The translations under genes and the position numbers were made by a program. This document shows positions 6,173 through 12,056 of a DNA stretch of 12,056 nucleotides, in pieces (position 1 is the first letter of the stretch; every line of letters starts with the position of its first letter). The stretch is from Frankia sp. (GTDB taxonomy: Bacteria > Actinomycetota > Actinomycetes > Frankiales > Frankiaceae). The DNA lies in assembly GCA_019689615.1 (NCBI GenBank), contig JADGHD010000089.1, positions 1 through 12,056 on the forward strand. Direction: 5' to 3'. The notes beneath the pieces are model-generated. The model saw nothing but the letters and a program-made list of their open reading frames with translations. It was not told the DNA's origin and did not search any database.

Positions 6173-7420
6173 CTACCCGCAGCGGGGCAGGAGCGTCCGG
6201 GATGCCCGGGACATGCTGCGGTGGAAGGCGGCGCCGGCCTCGGAGCGGGTGGCGACGCCGAGCTTGCGCATCACGCTCTTCACATGCGACTTCACGGTGC
6301 CCTCGGCGACGAAGAGCCGTTCGGCGATCTGCGCGTTCGTCAGGCCCTCGGCGACCAGCCGCAGGACCTGCTCCTCCCGCCGGGTCAGCTTGTCTCGCCA
6401 CGCCTGGGGGCAGGGCGGCTCGACAGAACCGTCGAGGACGCGGTGGACACCTGGTCGGAGGGCGTTGGCGCGGAGAAAACCGTCCATCGGCGCGACGTAG
6501 GCGCCGGTCTCGGCGGCGCCCCCGGTGGCGGGGCCGGGAGGCCGGCTGGTCTGACCGCCGGTGTTCCACGGCTCCTGCTCTTCTTCGAGCCGGCCCATCA
6601 GCTCGTACAGGGCGGCCGCGTGGGACTCCACGCTCCCGCGGAGCGTCGCCAGGTCGGCCAGCGCCGTTGCCCGCTCCAGAGCGAGGCTCAGGCCCTCGCC
6701 CAGCAGCTCGAGCAGGTCGCGGTCGAAGTCGTCCATGGTGCCCGTGTCGGAGTTGCGGTCCACGTGGACCAGCCCCACGACGCGGCCGCGCAGCACGAGT
6801 GGCGCCGCGACATACGTGTGCGAACGCGTCACGGCGAGAAGCTGCGCGTGCACGCGGGGGTTGCTGCGTGCGTCGCGCACCAGGATCGTCGCCCGGCCGC
6901 GCACCACGTGGTCCTCCAGGAGTTCCCGGACGGCGCGGCAGGACGGCGTGCTGCCGGCGATGACCATGGCCTTCGCCTCCGCCGGATCGTCCCGCGTCCA
7001 GGCCGAGCAGGGGATCCATCGGCCGTGATCGACCCATGAGAGCAGTACTCGGTCGTAGCCCAGTGCGGCCGTCTGGACGGGGATGAGCTCGACCAGCTCG
7101 TCGACATCCGCCGCCCGTAATCGGGTGAGCGAGCGGCGCAGCCGGCGCGGCGCCTCATGGCCGCGCAGGACCTTCCAGGATGTCAGGTCCAGGTAGGCCG
7201 CGGACAGTTCGTTCAGGGCCACCGACGCGGCCGGCCGCATGTCGGCCCGGGTGGCGACAGCCTGCAGGCCGAGCCTGGCGTCGGCCAGGGCCTGGGCGGC
7301 CTGGTCGGGGTCGGTCTGGCCCGGCCGCAGCCGCGGTACCCGGAGGTCGAAGGTCATCGCGATGGACCTCAGGACGCTGTCGGCGCGGCACAGGGCCTCG
7401 CTGTACGGGGTGGGCTTCAC
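6173..7420 (-). CDS. GAF-domain LuxR-type transcriptional regulator
   Basis: A 415-residue DNA-binding protein. Residues 1-100 are a helical region of no recognised family. About 102-250 resembles a GAF sensor domain (YVAAPLVLRGRVVGLVHVDR near 203-222 is the usual core strand pattern). Then comes a helical linker (250-285), a Pro/Gly-rich low-complexity stretch (286-303), and a C-terminal LuxR/GerE helix-turn-helix at 345-395 with LTRREEQVLRLVAEG, TNAQIAERLF and GTVKSHVKSVMRKLG. There is no receiver Asp domain, so control is probably by a small molecule at the GAF domain rather than phosphorylation. The GTG start at 7420 is chosen for a GGGAGG ribosome site 5 nt upstream; an ATG 23 codons earlier is less likely. 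Its position upstream of the P450 operon and divergent from the plus-strand genes makes it the likely local regulator. The effector is unknown. Confidence 0.88.
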   Translation of the reverse strand: MKPTPYSEALCRADSVLRSIAMTFDLRVPRLRPGQTDPDQAAQALADARLGLQAVATRADMRPAASVALNELSAAYLDLTSWKVLRGHEAPRRLRRSLTRLRAADVDELVELIPVQTAALGYDRVLLSWVDHGRWIPCSAWTRDDPAEAKAMVIAGSTPSCRAVRELLEDHVVRGRATILVRDARSNPRVHAQLLAVTRSHTYVAAPLVLRGRVVGLVHVDRNSDTGTMDDFDRDLLELLGEGLSLALERATALADLATLRGSVESHAAALYELMGRLEEEQEPWNTGGQTSRPPGPATGGAAETGAYVAPMDGFLRANALRPGVHRVLDGSVEPPCPQAWRDKLTRREEQVLRLVAEGLTNAQIAERLFVAEGTVKSHVKSVMRKLGVATRSEAGAAFHRSMSRASRTLLPRCG

Positions 7421-7523
7421 CTCAACCTCCCGGTCACGGGCTGTGCGCCGTACATCCCGAGAGAGTAAATGGTATGACCGTGAAATCAACCCCGAGACCA
7501 GGACGAGAGCGGGGATCCGGCTG
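7421..7523. promoter_or_regulatory. Divergent intergenic region with a candidate operator
   Basis: 103 nt separate the regulator (leftward) from the MDR oxidoreductase (rightward), so both promoters should lie here. The stretch 7464-7490 is visibly AT-richer than its surroundings. It contains an imperfect inverted repeat ATGGT-ATG-ACCGT (7469-7481, one mismatch in 5 bp). On the minus strand TTGATT and TACTCT are 16 nt apart, a weak match to a sigma70-like promoter for the regulator. None of these boxes is strong; the region is more certain than the sites within it. Confidence 0.4.
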
Positions 7524-8501
7524 ATGCAGGCTATCGTGATGGACGCCTACGGCCCACCGTCGGTGCTGCGCCTCGCCGAGACCGCGCCGCCGCCCGTCCC
7601 GCCCGGCTGGGTGACGATCCGCCTGGCGGCCAGCGCGCTCAACTGGCACGACGTCCTGGTACGCCGCGGGCTTTACCATTCACCGCTGCCGCACGTGCCC
7701 GGCGCCGACGGCGCCGGTGTCCGCGCCGACACCGGCGAGCGGGTCGTCGTGCTGCCGTCGCTGTTCTGGGGTCCGCGCGCAGCCGCTCCGGCGGCCGACT
7801 GGGAGATCCTCGGTGATCACCGCTCGGGGACCTACGCCGAGCTGGTGAGCGTCCCCGCCGAATGCGCCGTGCCCTGGCCGCGCGGGTTCACCCTCGAGCA
7901 GGCCGCCGCGCTGTCACTTGTCGGGGTCACGACCTACCGGGCGCTGTTCGTCCGGGGGCGCCTCGCCGCGGGGGAGTCGCTGCTGGTACTCGGCGCGGGT
8001 GGCGGCGTCGCCACGATGGCGGTGTCCCTGGCCGCCGCGGCCGGTGCCCGGGTGGTCGTCACGTCGTCGTCCCCGGAGAAGATCGAGGCAGCCAGGGAAC
8101 TGGGAGCGGTCGCGGGCGTGGACCATCGCGCCGACGGCTGGGCCGAGGCCGCTCGCCAGCTCGTCCCCGGCGCGGGATTCGACCTGGTGCTCGACAGCGT
8201 CGGGCGGTGGGCGGAGTCGATCCGCTGTCTCGCCCCGGGTGGGCGGTGCGTGGTGCTCGGCGCCTCGGTCGCCGAGCAGGCGACGCTCGACATCCGTCCC
8301 TTCTACTTCGGTCAGTACGAGCTGATCGGGACGACGATGGGGAACCCGCGGGACATGGCGGGCCTGCTTCGCTTCCTCGACGAGCACACGGTGCCGCCGC
8401 CGGTGATCGACCGGACCTATTCGCTGGAACAGGCCGCCGCCGCGCACGAACGGCTCGAGGCCGGGGAGGCCTTCGGAAAGCTGGTGCTCCTGCACGACTA
8501 A
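7524..8501 (+). CDS. Zinc-independent medium-chain dehydrogenase/reductase (quinone oxidoreductase-like)
   Basis: A 325-residue NAD(P)H-dependent oxidoreductase of the MDR superfamily. The GroES-like N-terminal half runs to about 120. It is followed by a Rossmann domain with LGAGGGVATMAV at 156-167, SSSPEKIEAARELGA at 181-195, and LVLDSVG at 221-227. The Cys and His ligands for the catalytic and structural zincs are absent, which places it with quinone oxidoreductases, enoyl reductases and similar zinc-less members rather than with alcohol dehydrogenases. The ATG at 7524 starts where homologues do (MQAIVMDAYG), although only a weak GGGG precedes it; the frame is open further upstream but runs into the regulator's promoter. 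It is divergent from the regulator and separated from the next gene by 307 nt. A role in reducing an enone or enoyl intermediate of the same pathway is possible but inferred from position only. Confidence 0.9.
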   Translation: MQAIVMDAYGPPSVLRLAETAPPPVPPGWVTIRLAASALNWHDVLVRRGLYHSPLPHVPGADGAGVRADTGERVVVLPSLFWGPRAAAPAADWEILGDHRSGTYAELVSVPAECAVPWPRGFTLEQAAALSLVGVTTYRALFVRGRLAAGESLLVLGAGGGVATMAVSLAAAAGARVVVTSSSPEKIEAARELGAVAGVDHRADGWAEAARQLVPGAGFDLVLDSVGRWAESIRCLAPGGRCVVLGASVAEQATLDIRPFYFGQYELIGTTMGNPRDMAGLLRFLDEHTVPPPVIDRTYSLEQAAAAHERLEAGEAFGKLVLLHD

Positions 8502-8808
8502 CCGGTCGTCGGCGCTGGCCGGAGACGCCGCGCGCGTCAAACGCTCCGCACGCGTCGGACGCGTCGAGCTGTGGCGGCCTACACCGCCGTTCGGAACCGA
8601 TCTTGCCGGGCCGGGGCCGCGGATGGAGAGTGCGAGGGGCGCTCCGCCCGGCGACAGGAGCCGTCGGGGACCTCCGATTGTGGGCCGCGGCCCAGCCGCG
8701 GAGTGGGTCGCCGCCGCATCCGTCCGTCGCCGGACGTCGCGTGCTGTCCGCGGAGCATCGCGCGGCCGTCGGTCCAGATCCGGCGGCGCAGCTGAAGGAG
8801 GAGGCCAC
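8502..8808. other. 307-nt gene-free region
   Basis: No open frame here looks like a protein: the candidates lack codon-position bias and any recognisable motif. It contains a 9-bp near-tandem repeat ACGCGTCGG/ACGCGTCGA (8550-8567), a perfect 14-bp palindrome (8681-8694), and, at its right end, the strong AAGGAGG ribosome site of the next gene. It presumably carries the promoter of the SDR-racemase pair, but I see no clear -35/-10 boxes. The DNA is GC-rich throughout. Confidence 0.6.
8681..8694. promoter_or_regulatory. Perfect 14-bp palindrome upstream of the SDR gene
   Basis: TGGGCCGCGGCCCA is a perfect palindrome, 115 nt before the SDR start codon in the otherwise featureless intergenic region. 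It could be a dimeric repressor or activator site. Palindromes of G and C arise more easily in such DNA, so this is a candidate only. Confidence 0.3.
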
Positions 8809-9516
8809 ATGCCCTACCGGGCGCTGGTGACGGGAGCGGGCCGCGACGGCGGCATCGGCCAGGCCATCGTGAGACGCCTCGAGGCGGACGGCATGGAGGT
8901 GGTCACCCTCGACAAGGTGCCGGGGTGCACGTGGCAGGTCGACATCGCGACCGACGAGCTGCCCGACTTCGGGCCGATCGACGTGTACGTGGCCAACGCC
9001 GCCATCACGACGCTGTTCGGCGCCGCGCACACCTTCTCGCTGGAGAAGTGGCGGCTCGACCTCGAGACCAACCTCACGGGGACCTTCCGCGTGCTTCAGC
9101 AGTGCCTGGCGGGCATGCGCGAACGCGGCTACGGCCGGATCGTGGTGATCTCGTCGACCTCCGCCACCCAGGGCATGCCGGCCCAGGTGTCGTACGCGAC
9201 CAGCAAGGCGGGCCTCATCGGAATGACGAAGACGGTGGCGGCCGAGAACATTCGCACCGGTATCACCGCCAACTGCGTTCTGCCGGGCATGACCGCCTCG
9301 TCGGGCATTCTTGGCATGCCCGAGCCGATCAAGGAAGCCTGGCTGGAAAGTCTGCCAAGCGGCTTTGTGGACCCCGCCGACATCGCGAACGCGGTGGCGT
9401 TCTTCGCCTCCCCGCAGTCGGGAATGGTGACCGGGCAGCTGCTCACGGTGGACGGCGGCGACGCTCTCAACACCCGGTCGGTCACCTCGTCGGTGGTCCG
9501 ACGTCCACATGCCTGA
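8809..9516 (+). CDS. Short-chain dehydrogenase/reductase (SDR)
   Basis: A 235-residue classical-type SDR, a cytosolic NAD(P)-dependent oxidoreductase for a hydroxyl/keto pair. The glycine-rich turn is TGAGRDGGIG at 8-17, two residues longer than the usual TGxxxGxG. NAA at 63-65 stands where most members have NNAG or NAG. Catalytic residues are Asn88, Ser116, Tyr129 and Lys133 (YATSK), with the normal Ser-Tyr spacing of 13. LPGMTASS near 158-165 and TGQLLTVDGGDA (208-219) are standard late motifs. The ATG has an excellent AAGGAGGAGG ribosome site. The racemase gene begins 27 nt downstream, so the two are almost certainly co-transcribed. A 3-hydroxyacyl-CoA or hydroxy-terpenoid substrate would fit the context but is not shown by the sequence. 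Confidence 0.93.
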   Translation: MPYRALVTGAGRDGGIGQAIVRRLEADGMEVVTLDKVPGCTWQVDIATDELPDFGPIDVYVANAAITTLFGAAHTFSLEKWRLDLETNLTGTFRVLQQCLAGMRERGYGRIVVISSTSATQGMPAQVSYATSKAGLIGMTKTVAAENIRTGITANCVLPGMTASSGILGMPEPIKEAWLESLPSGFVDPADIANAVAFFASPQSGMVTGQLLTVDGGDALNTRSVTSSVVRRPHA

Positions 9517-9543
9517 TCCGCGCGCTCCGAAGGAGGTGGGGAG

Positions 9544-10734
9544 GTGACCGAGACCTCGATGGAACGGTCGTTTACCGGGCCCCTGGCCGGGATGAGGGTC
9601 GTCGAGATCGGGAGCATCGGTCCCGGCCCCTTCTGCGCGATGATGCTCGCCGACCTGGGCGCCGACGTGATCCGGGTGGACCGGTTGTCGGGAGCCGCGC
9701 TCGTCGGCCCGAACGCGGACTTCCGCGCGGAGGTCATGCACCGCGGCCGGCGGTCGGTGGCCGTCGACCTCAAGAACCCGCGCGGGGCCGAGGTCGTTCT
9801 CACTCTCGTCCAGAGCGCCGACGCGCTTGTCGAGGGATTCCGCCCCGGCGTCACCGAACGGCTGGGCATCGGCCCCGACGCCTGCCTGGCCGTCAACCCG
9901 CGTCTGGTCTACGGCCGCATGACCGGCTACGGCCAGGACGGGCCGATGGCGCAGGCCGTCGGGCACGATCTGAACTACATCGCCCAGAGCGGGATGCTGT
10001 CGCTGATCGGCCGGTCCGGTCAGCCCCCCACGCCGCCGTTGAGCCTGCTCGGGGACTTCGGGGGCGGCGGCATGATGCTCGCGCTGGGAATCCTCGCGGC
10101 GCTGTGGGAGTCGGCGCGCTCGGGCCAGGGACAGGTGATCGACGCCGCGATGGTCGAGGGCGCGGCGCTCCTGGGCGCCGCCTTCCACGGCTACGTCAGC
10201 GGGGGTACCTGGCGGGAGGAGCGGGGTACCAACATCGTCGACTCCGGCGCGCCGTTCTACGACGTCTACGAGACGGCGGATGGCCGCTGGCTCGCCGTCG
10301 CCGCGATGGAGGCGCACTTCTACGACGACCTCCTGGCGATACTCGGTCTCGACCCGGCCTGCCTGCCGGACCGGGACGATCAGGCACAGTGGCCCCGGCT
10401 GAAGGAGATCTTCGCCGCGGCCGTGCGGCGGCGGACCCGCGACGAGTGGGTCGAGCTGGCCGCCGGCCGTGGCTGTGTGTCCGCGGTGCTGGAGCCGCGT
10501 GAGGCCTGGACGCATCCGCACAACGTCGCGCGCGGCACGTTCACCGAGATCGATGGTGTGATCCAGCCTGCGCCGCACCCGCGTTTCAGCCGGACGCCCG
10601 CGAGGGTGGACGGGCCGCCGCCCGTTCCCGGTGAGCACACCCGGGTGGCGCTGGCCGCGTGGGGTGTGCCCGCCAGCACGATCGACGAGTGGGAGGGTGC
10701 GGGTGCCATCGGCCGCGCGCAGGGCGCCATCTGA
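9544..10734 (+). CDS. Alpha-methylacyl-CoA racemase (CoA-transferase family III / CaiB fold)
   Basis: A 396-residue cytosolic enzyme that interconverts the (2R) and (2S) forms of 2-methyl-branched acyl-CoAs, so that beta-oxidation, which needs the S form, can proceed. Family landmarks are GPLAGMRVVEIGSIGPGPF near 12-30, LADLGADVIRVDR at 35-47, GHDLNYIAQSG at 140-150 and LLGDFGGGG at 168-176. His141, Asp171 and Glu256 correspond to His126, Asp156 and Glu241 of M. tuberculosis Mcr, as I recall that enzyme, with the same +15 offset at all three. This favours racemase over formyl-CoA or carnitine CoA-transferase members of the fold. The GTG start has AAGGAGG 7 nt upstream. It lies 27 nt after the SDR gene. 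The presence of a racemase suggests that the local pathway makes a 2-methyl-branched acid. Confidence 0.92.
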   Translation: MTETSMERSFTGPLAGMRVVEIGSIGPGPFCAMMLADLGADVIRVDRLSGAALVGPNADFRAEVMHRGRRSVAVDLKNPRGAEVVLTLVQSADALVEGFRPGVTERLGIGPDACLAVNPRLVYGRMTGYGQDGPMAQAVGHDLNYIAQSGMLSLIGRSGQPPTPPLSLLGDFGGGGMMLALGILAALWESARSGQGQVIDAAMVEGAALLGAAFHGYVSGGTWREERGTNIVDSGAPFYDVYETADGRWLAVAAMEAHFYDDLLAILGLDPACLPDRDDQAQWPRLKEIFAAAVRRRTRDEWVELAAGRGCVSAVLEPREAWTHPHNVARGTFTEIDGVIQPAPHPRFSRTPARVDGPPPVPGEHTRVALAAWGVPASTIDEWEGAGAIGRAQGAI

Positions 10735-10794
10735 CGGCGGTGCCTGACGACGCGCGGGCCGGCTACCTGAGGCCGACGGGTGGGCCGACCTCCA

Positions 10795-10813
10795 GTATTG
10801 GTCAGTCCATTAC
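10795..10813. promoter_or_regulatory. Imperfect inverted repeat, candidate operator of the LLM gene
   Basis: GTATTGG-TCAGT-CCATTAC: two 7-bp arms matching at 6 of 7 positions around a 5-nt centre, in an AT-richer patch of the 114-nt gap between the racemase and the LLM oxidoreductase. It ends 35 nt before the GTG start. Size, symmetry and position suit a TetR- or GntR-type dimer site overlapping a promoter. I recognise no named regulator consensus, including the KstR and KstR2 sites of actinobacterial sterol regulons. Confidence 0.45.
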
Positions 10814-10848
10814 TCGCCAGTTGGCGGCACCCGCGCGACGATGCGGCG

Positions 10849-11778
10849 GTGACCTCTGACCTCACCCTTGGCGTCGCCGTCAACGACGAGCTGCTCACGT
10901 CCGATCCGAAAGCTCGGCGGGCCATCCTCGACCACCTGGTCGACGCAGGTCTCGACCATCTCACCGTCGGTGACCACATCAGCTTCCACGGGGGTACCGG
11001 CTTCGACGGGTTCGTCGCGGCGACGGCGGCGCTCGCGTCGCACGACACGCTCAAGGTGCTGATCGGTGTCTACCTGGCGGGCCTGCGGCATCCGATGGCC
11101 ACGGCCCGGTCGCTCGCGACTCTGACCCAGATCGCGCCCGGCCGGCTGGTCCTGGGCGTCGGGGTCGCGGGCGAGGACCGCCTGGAGGTCAGCAACATGG
11201 GCGTCGACCCGGCGACCCGCGGACGCCGCATGGACGAGACACTCGGGCTGCTGCGCCGGCTCGCGACGGGCGAGCGCGTCGACCACCGTGGCGAGTTCTT
11301 CGAGCTGGAGGCCGCCCGGATCCTGCCTCCCCTGGAGCCCAGGGTCCCGATCGTCATCGGCGGTGCGGGCGAGGTCGCGGTGCGGCGCACGGCCGCGTAC
11401 GGCGACGGCTGGCTCGGGATGTGGTGCTCGGCCCGCAGGTACGCGGCCACGCACCAGCAAATCCTGGCGGCCTGCGCCGCCGCCGGCCGGCCCGCGCCGA
11501 CGTTCGCCGGCCTCAACGTCTGGGTCGGATTCGGCTCGGACGCCGGCGCGGCGAGGGCCGCGCTGGGCGAGCGGATGTCGCGGTTGTACAACCTTCCCCC
11601 GGAGAAGTTCGTGCACATCAGCGCCGCCGGGACACCGCTGGACATCGCCGAGTTCCTGGTGCCCTACGTCCAGGCGGGCGCCCGCACGCTGACGCTGATA
11701 CCGGTGGCCGACACCGTCCATGAGGGAGTCGAGCTGGCCGCCGAGGTCCGCGCTCTGCTCCGCGCGAAAGAGCTGTGA
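10849..11778 (+). CDS. LLM-class (luciferase-like) flavin-dependent oxidoreductase, probably F420-linked
   Basis: A 309-residue TIM-barrel protein of the luciferase-like monooxygenase superfamily, in which actinobacterial members often use coenzyme F420 rather than FMN. Visible signatures are ILDHLVDAGLDHLTVGDH at 26-43, TLTQIAPGRLVLGVGVAG at 91-108, RMDETLGLLRRL at 127-138, and PIVIGGAGEVAVRRTAAYGDGWLG at 167-190. The last of these is typical of F420-dependent family members. The GTG at 10849 is chosen because similarity begins at about LGVAVND. No convincing ribosome site precedes it, and the frame is open back to an ATG at 10780, so the start is uncertain. It lies 114 nt after the racemase with its own candidate operator, so it may be a separate unit. 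Function beyond class is unknown; hydride transfer or monooxygenation of a pathway intermediate are both possible. Confidence 0.9.
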   Translation: MTSDLTLGVAVNDELLTSDPKARRAILDHLVDAGLDHLTVGDHISFHGGTGFDGFVAATAALASHDTLKVLIGVYLAGLRHPMATARSLATLTQIAPGRLVLGVGVAGEDRLEVSNMGVDPATRGRRMDETLGLLRRLATGERVDHRGEFFELEAARILPPLEPRVPIVIGGAGEVAVRRTAAYGDGWLGMWCSARRYAATHQQILAACAAAGRPAPTFAGLNVWVGFGSDAGAARAALGERMSRLYNLPPEKFVHISAAGTPLDIAEFLVPYVQAGARTLTLIPVADTVHEGVELAAEVRALLRAKEL

Positions 11779-11802
11779 GGGCGACGCCCCCGCGGGTGGC
11801 GT

Positions 11803-11851
11803 GACGGCTGGAGCGGTGGCCACGAGGCCCCGCCAGGCGGTCGCAGCCGTC
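11803..11851 (+). terminator. Long-loop inverted repeat after the LLM gene
   Basis: GACGGCTG (11803-11810) and CAGCCGTC (11844-11851) form a perfect 8-bp inverted repeat around a 33-nt GC-rich interval that itself contains the palindrome GTGGCCAC. It lies 25-73 nt past the LLM stop, between that gene and the convergent tRNA gene, where a terminator is expected. There is no T run. A 12-bp direct repeat GCGACGCCCCCG (11781-11792 and 11861-11872) brackets the structure. Confidence 0.3.
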
Positions 11852-11899
11852 CTACCAGCCGCGACGCCCCCGAAGGGAGCGGTTCGCGCAATGCCACAC

Positions 11900-11975
11900 T
11901 GGTGGGCCGTCAGGGACTCGAACCCTGAACTCGCCGGTTAAAAGCCGGCTGCTCTGCCAATTGAGCTAACGGCCC
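11900..11975 (-). tRNA. tRNA-Lys (anticodon UUU)
   Basis: A 73-nt cloverleaf plus an encoded 3' CCA (11900-11902). Acceptor stem GGGCCGT pairs with ACGGCCC. The D arm is GCTC-AATTGGCA-GAGC. The anticodon stem GCCGG/CCGGC holds the loop CTTTTAA, so the anticodon is TTT (Lys). The variable loop is GAGTT and the T arm is CAGGG-TTCGAGT-CCCTG. All stems pair perfectly and the discriminator base is A, so the gene should be functional. Its 3' end faces the metabolic genes to the left. Confidence 0.97.
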
Positions 11976-11983
11976 GCCTGCTG

Positions 11984-11989
11984 ATCGTA
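11984..11989 (-). promoter_or_regulatory. Candidate -10 box of the tRNA-Lys gene
   Basis: On the minus strand TACGAT (consensus TATAAT, 4 of 6) lies 8 nt before the mature 5' end of the tRNA. No good -35 box is visible 16-18 nt further upstream; the best is ACCAGC. The site is plausible for a stable-RNA promoter but unproven. Confidence 0.35.
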
Positions 11990-12056
11990 CCTGGGCGGCC
12001 TGCGGGGCTGGTGGCGCTGCGTGGGCAGGGGCCGTTGCTGCTGGTGGCTGACTCTT

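Noticed and set aside
8059..10638. An open frame of more than 800 codons on the minus strand
   Set aside because: It is antisense to four convincing plus-strand regions with intact family motifs. Its translation is low-complexity Arg/Gly/His-rich, a usual artefact of GC-rich codon bias.
10795..10813. Assignment of the inverted repeat to the KstR sterol regulon
   Set aside because: It does not fit the known AAC-GTT core of KstR sites or the KstR2 site, so sterol control is not supported by it.
1..12056. CRISPR arrays, insertion sequences, integrases, toxin-antitoxin or defence genes
   Set aside because: No regularly spaced repeats, transposase or nuclease motifs were seen; every long gene is an ordinary metabolic or regulatory family.

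Overview
The window is a gene-dense, very GC-rich stretch of bacterial chromosome. The codon use (third positions almost all G or C), the GTG and TTG starts, an LLM-class flavin oxidoreductase of the F420-using kind, and a mycobacterial-type alpha-methylacyl-CoA racemase all point to an actinomycete. A Frankia, Pseudonocardia or Mycobacterium-like genome fits; I cannot name the genus from sequence alone.

Left half (positions 48-5977, all on the minus strand). Five genes form an oxidation module, transcribed right to left: a cytochrome P450, its FAD-containing ferredoxin reductase (the GTG start overlaps the P450 stop by 4 nt), a [2Fe-2S] ferredoxin, a zinc alcohol dehydrogenase of the benzyl/geraniol type, and an NAD(P)-dependent aldehyde dehydrogenase. 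Together they can take electrons from NAD(P)H to the P450, hydroxylate a C-H bond, and carry the resulting alcohol through aldehyde to carboxylic acid. The P450-reductase pair is tightly coupled. The next three gaps are 139-173 nt, and each carries a perfect or near-perfect two-copy tandem repeat.

Centre (6173-7523). A GAF-domain, LuxR-type HTH regulator lies upstream of the P450 on the same strand. It is divergent from the plus-strand genes across a 103-nt intergenic region, so it is the obvious candidate local regulator of both arms.

Right half (7524-11778, plus strand). A zinc-less medium-chain dehydrogenase/reductase (quinone oxidoreductase-like), a 307-nt gene-free gap, a short-chain dehydrogenase, an alpha-methylacyl-CoA racemase (CoA-transferase family III fold) and an LLM-class flavin oxidoreductase. 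The racemase keeps the His/Asp/Glu catalytic set of the M. tuberculosis enzyme. A 2-methyl-branched acyl-CoA is therefore a likely intermediate, as expected when a P450 oxidises a terminal methyl of an isoprenoid, sterol side chain or branched alkane. A tRNA-Lys(UUU) gene on the minus strand closes the window.

Taken together this looks like a catabolic locus for a terpenoid, sterol-like or branched hydrocarbon. The substrate is inference. Every protein belongs to a known family, and I found no CRISPR array, insertion sequence, integrase, phage gene or defence gene. What is least explained is the set of tandem duplications in the operon gaps, the inverted repeat before the LLM gene, and the pairing of this P450 module with a racemase.
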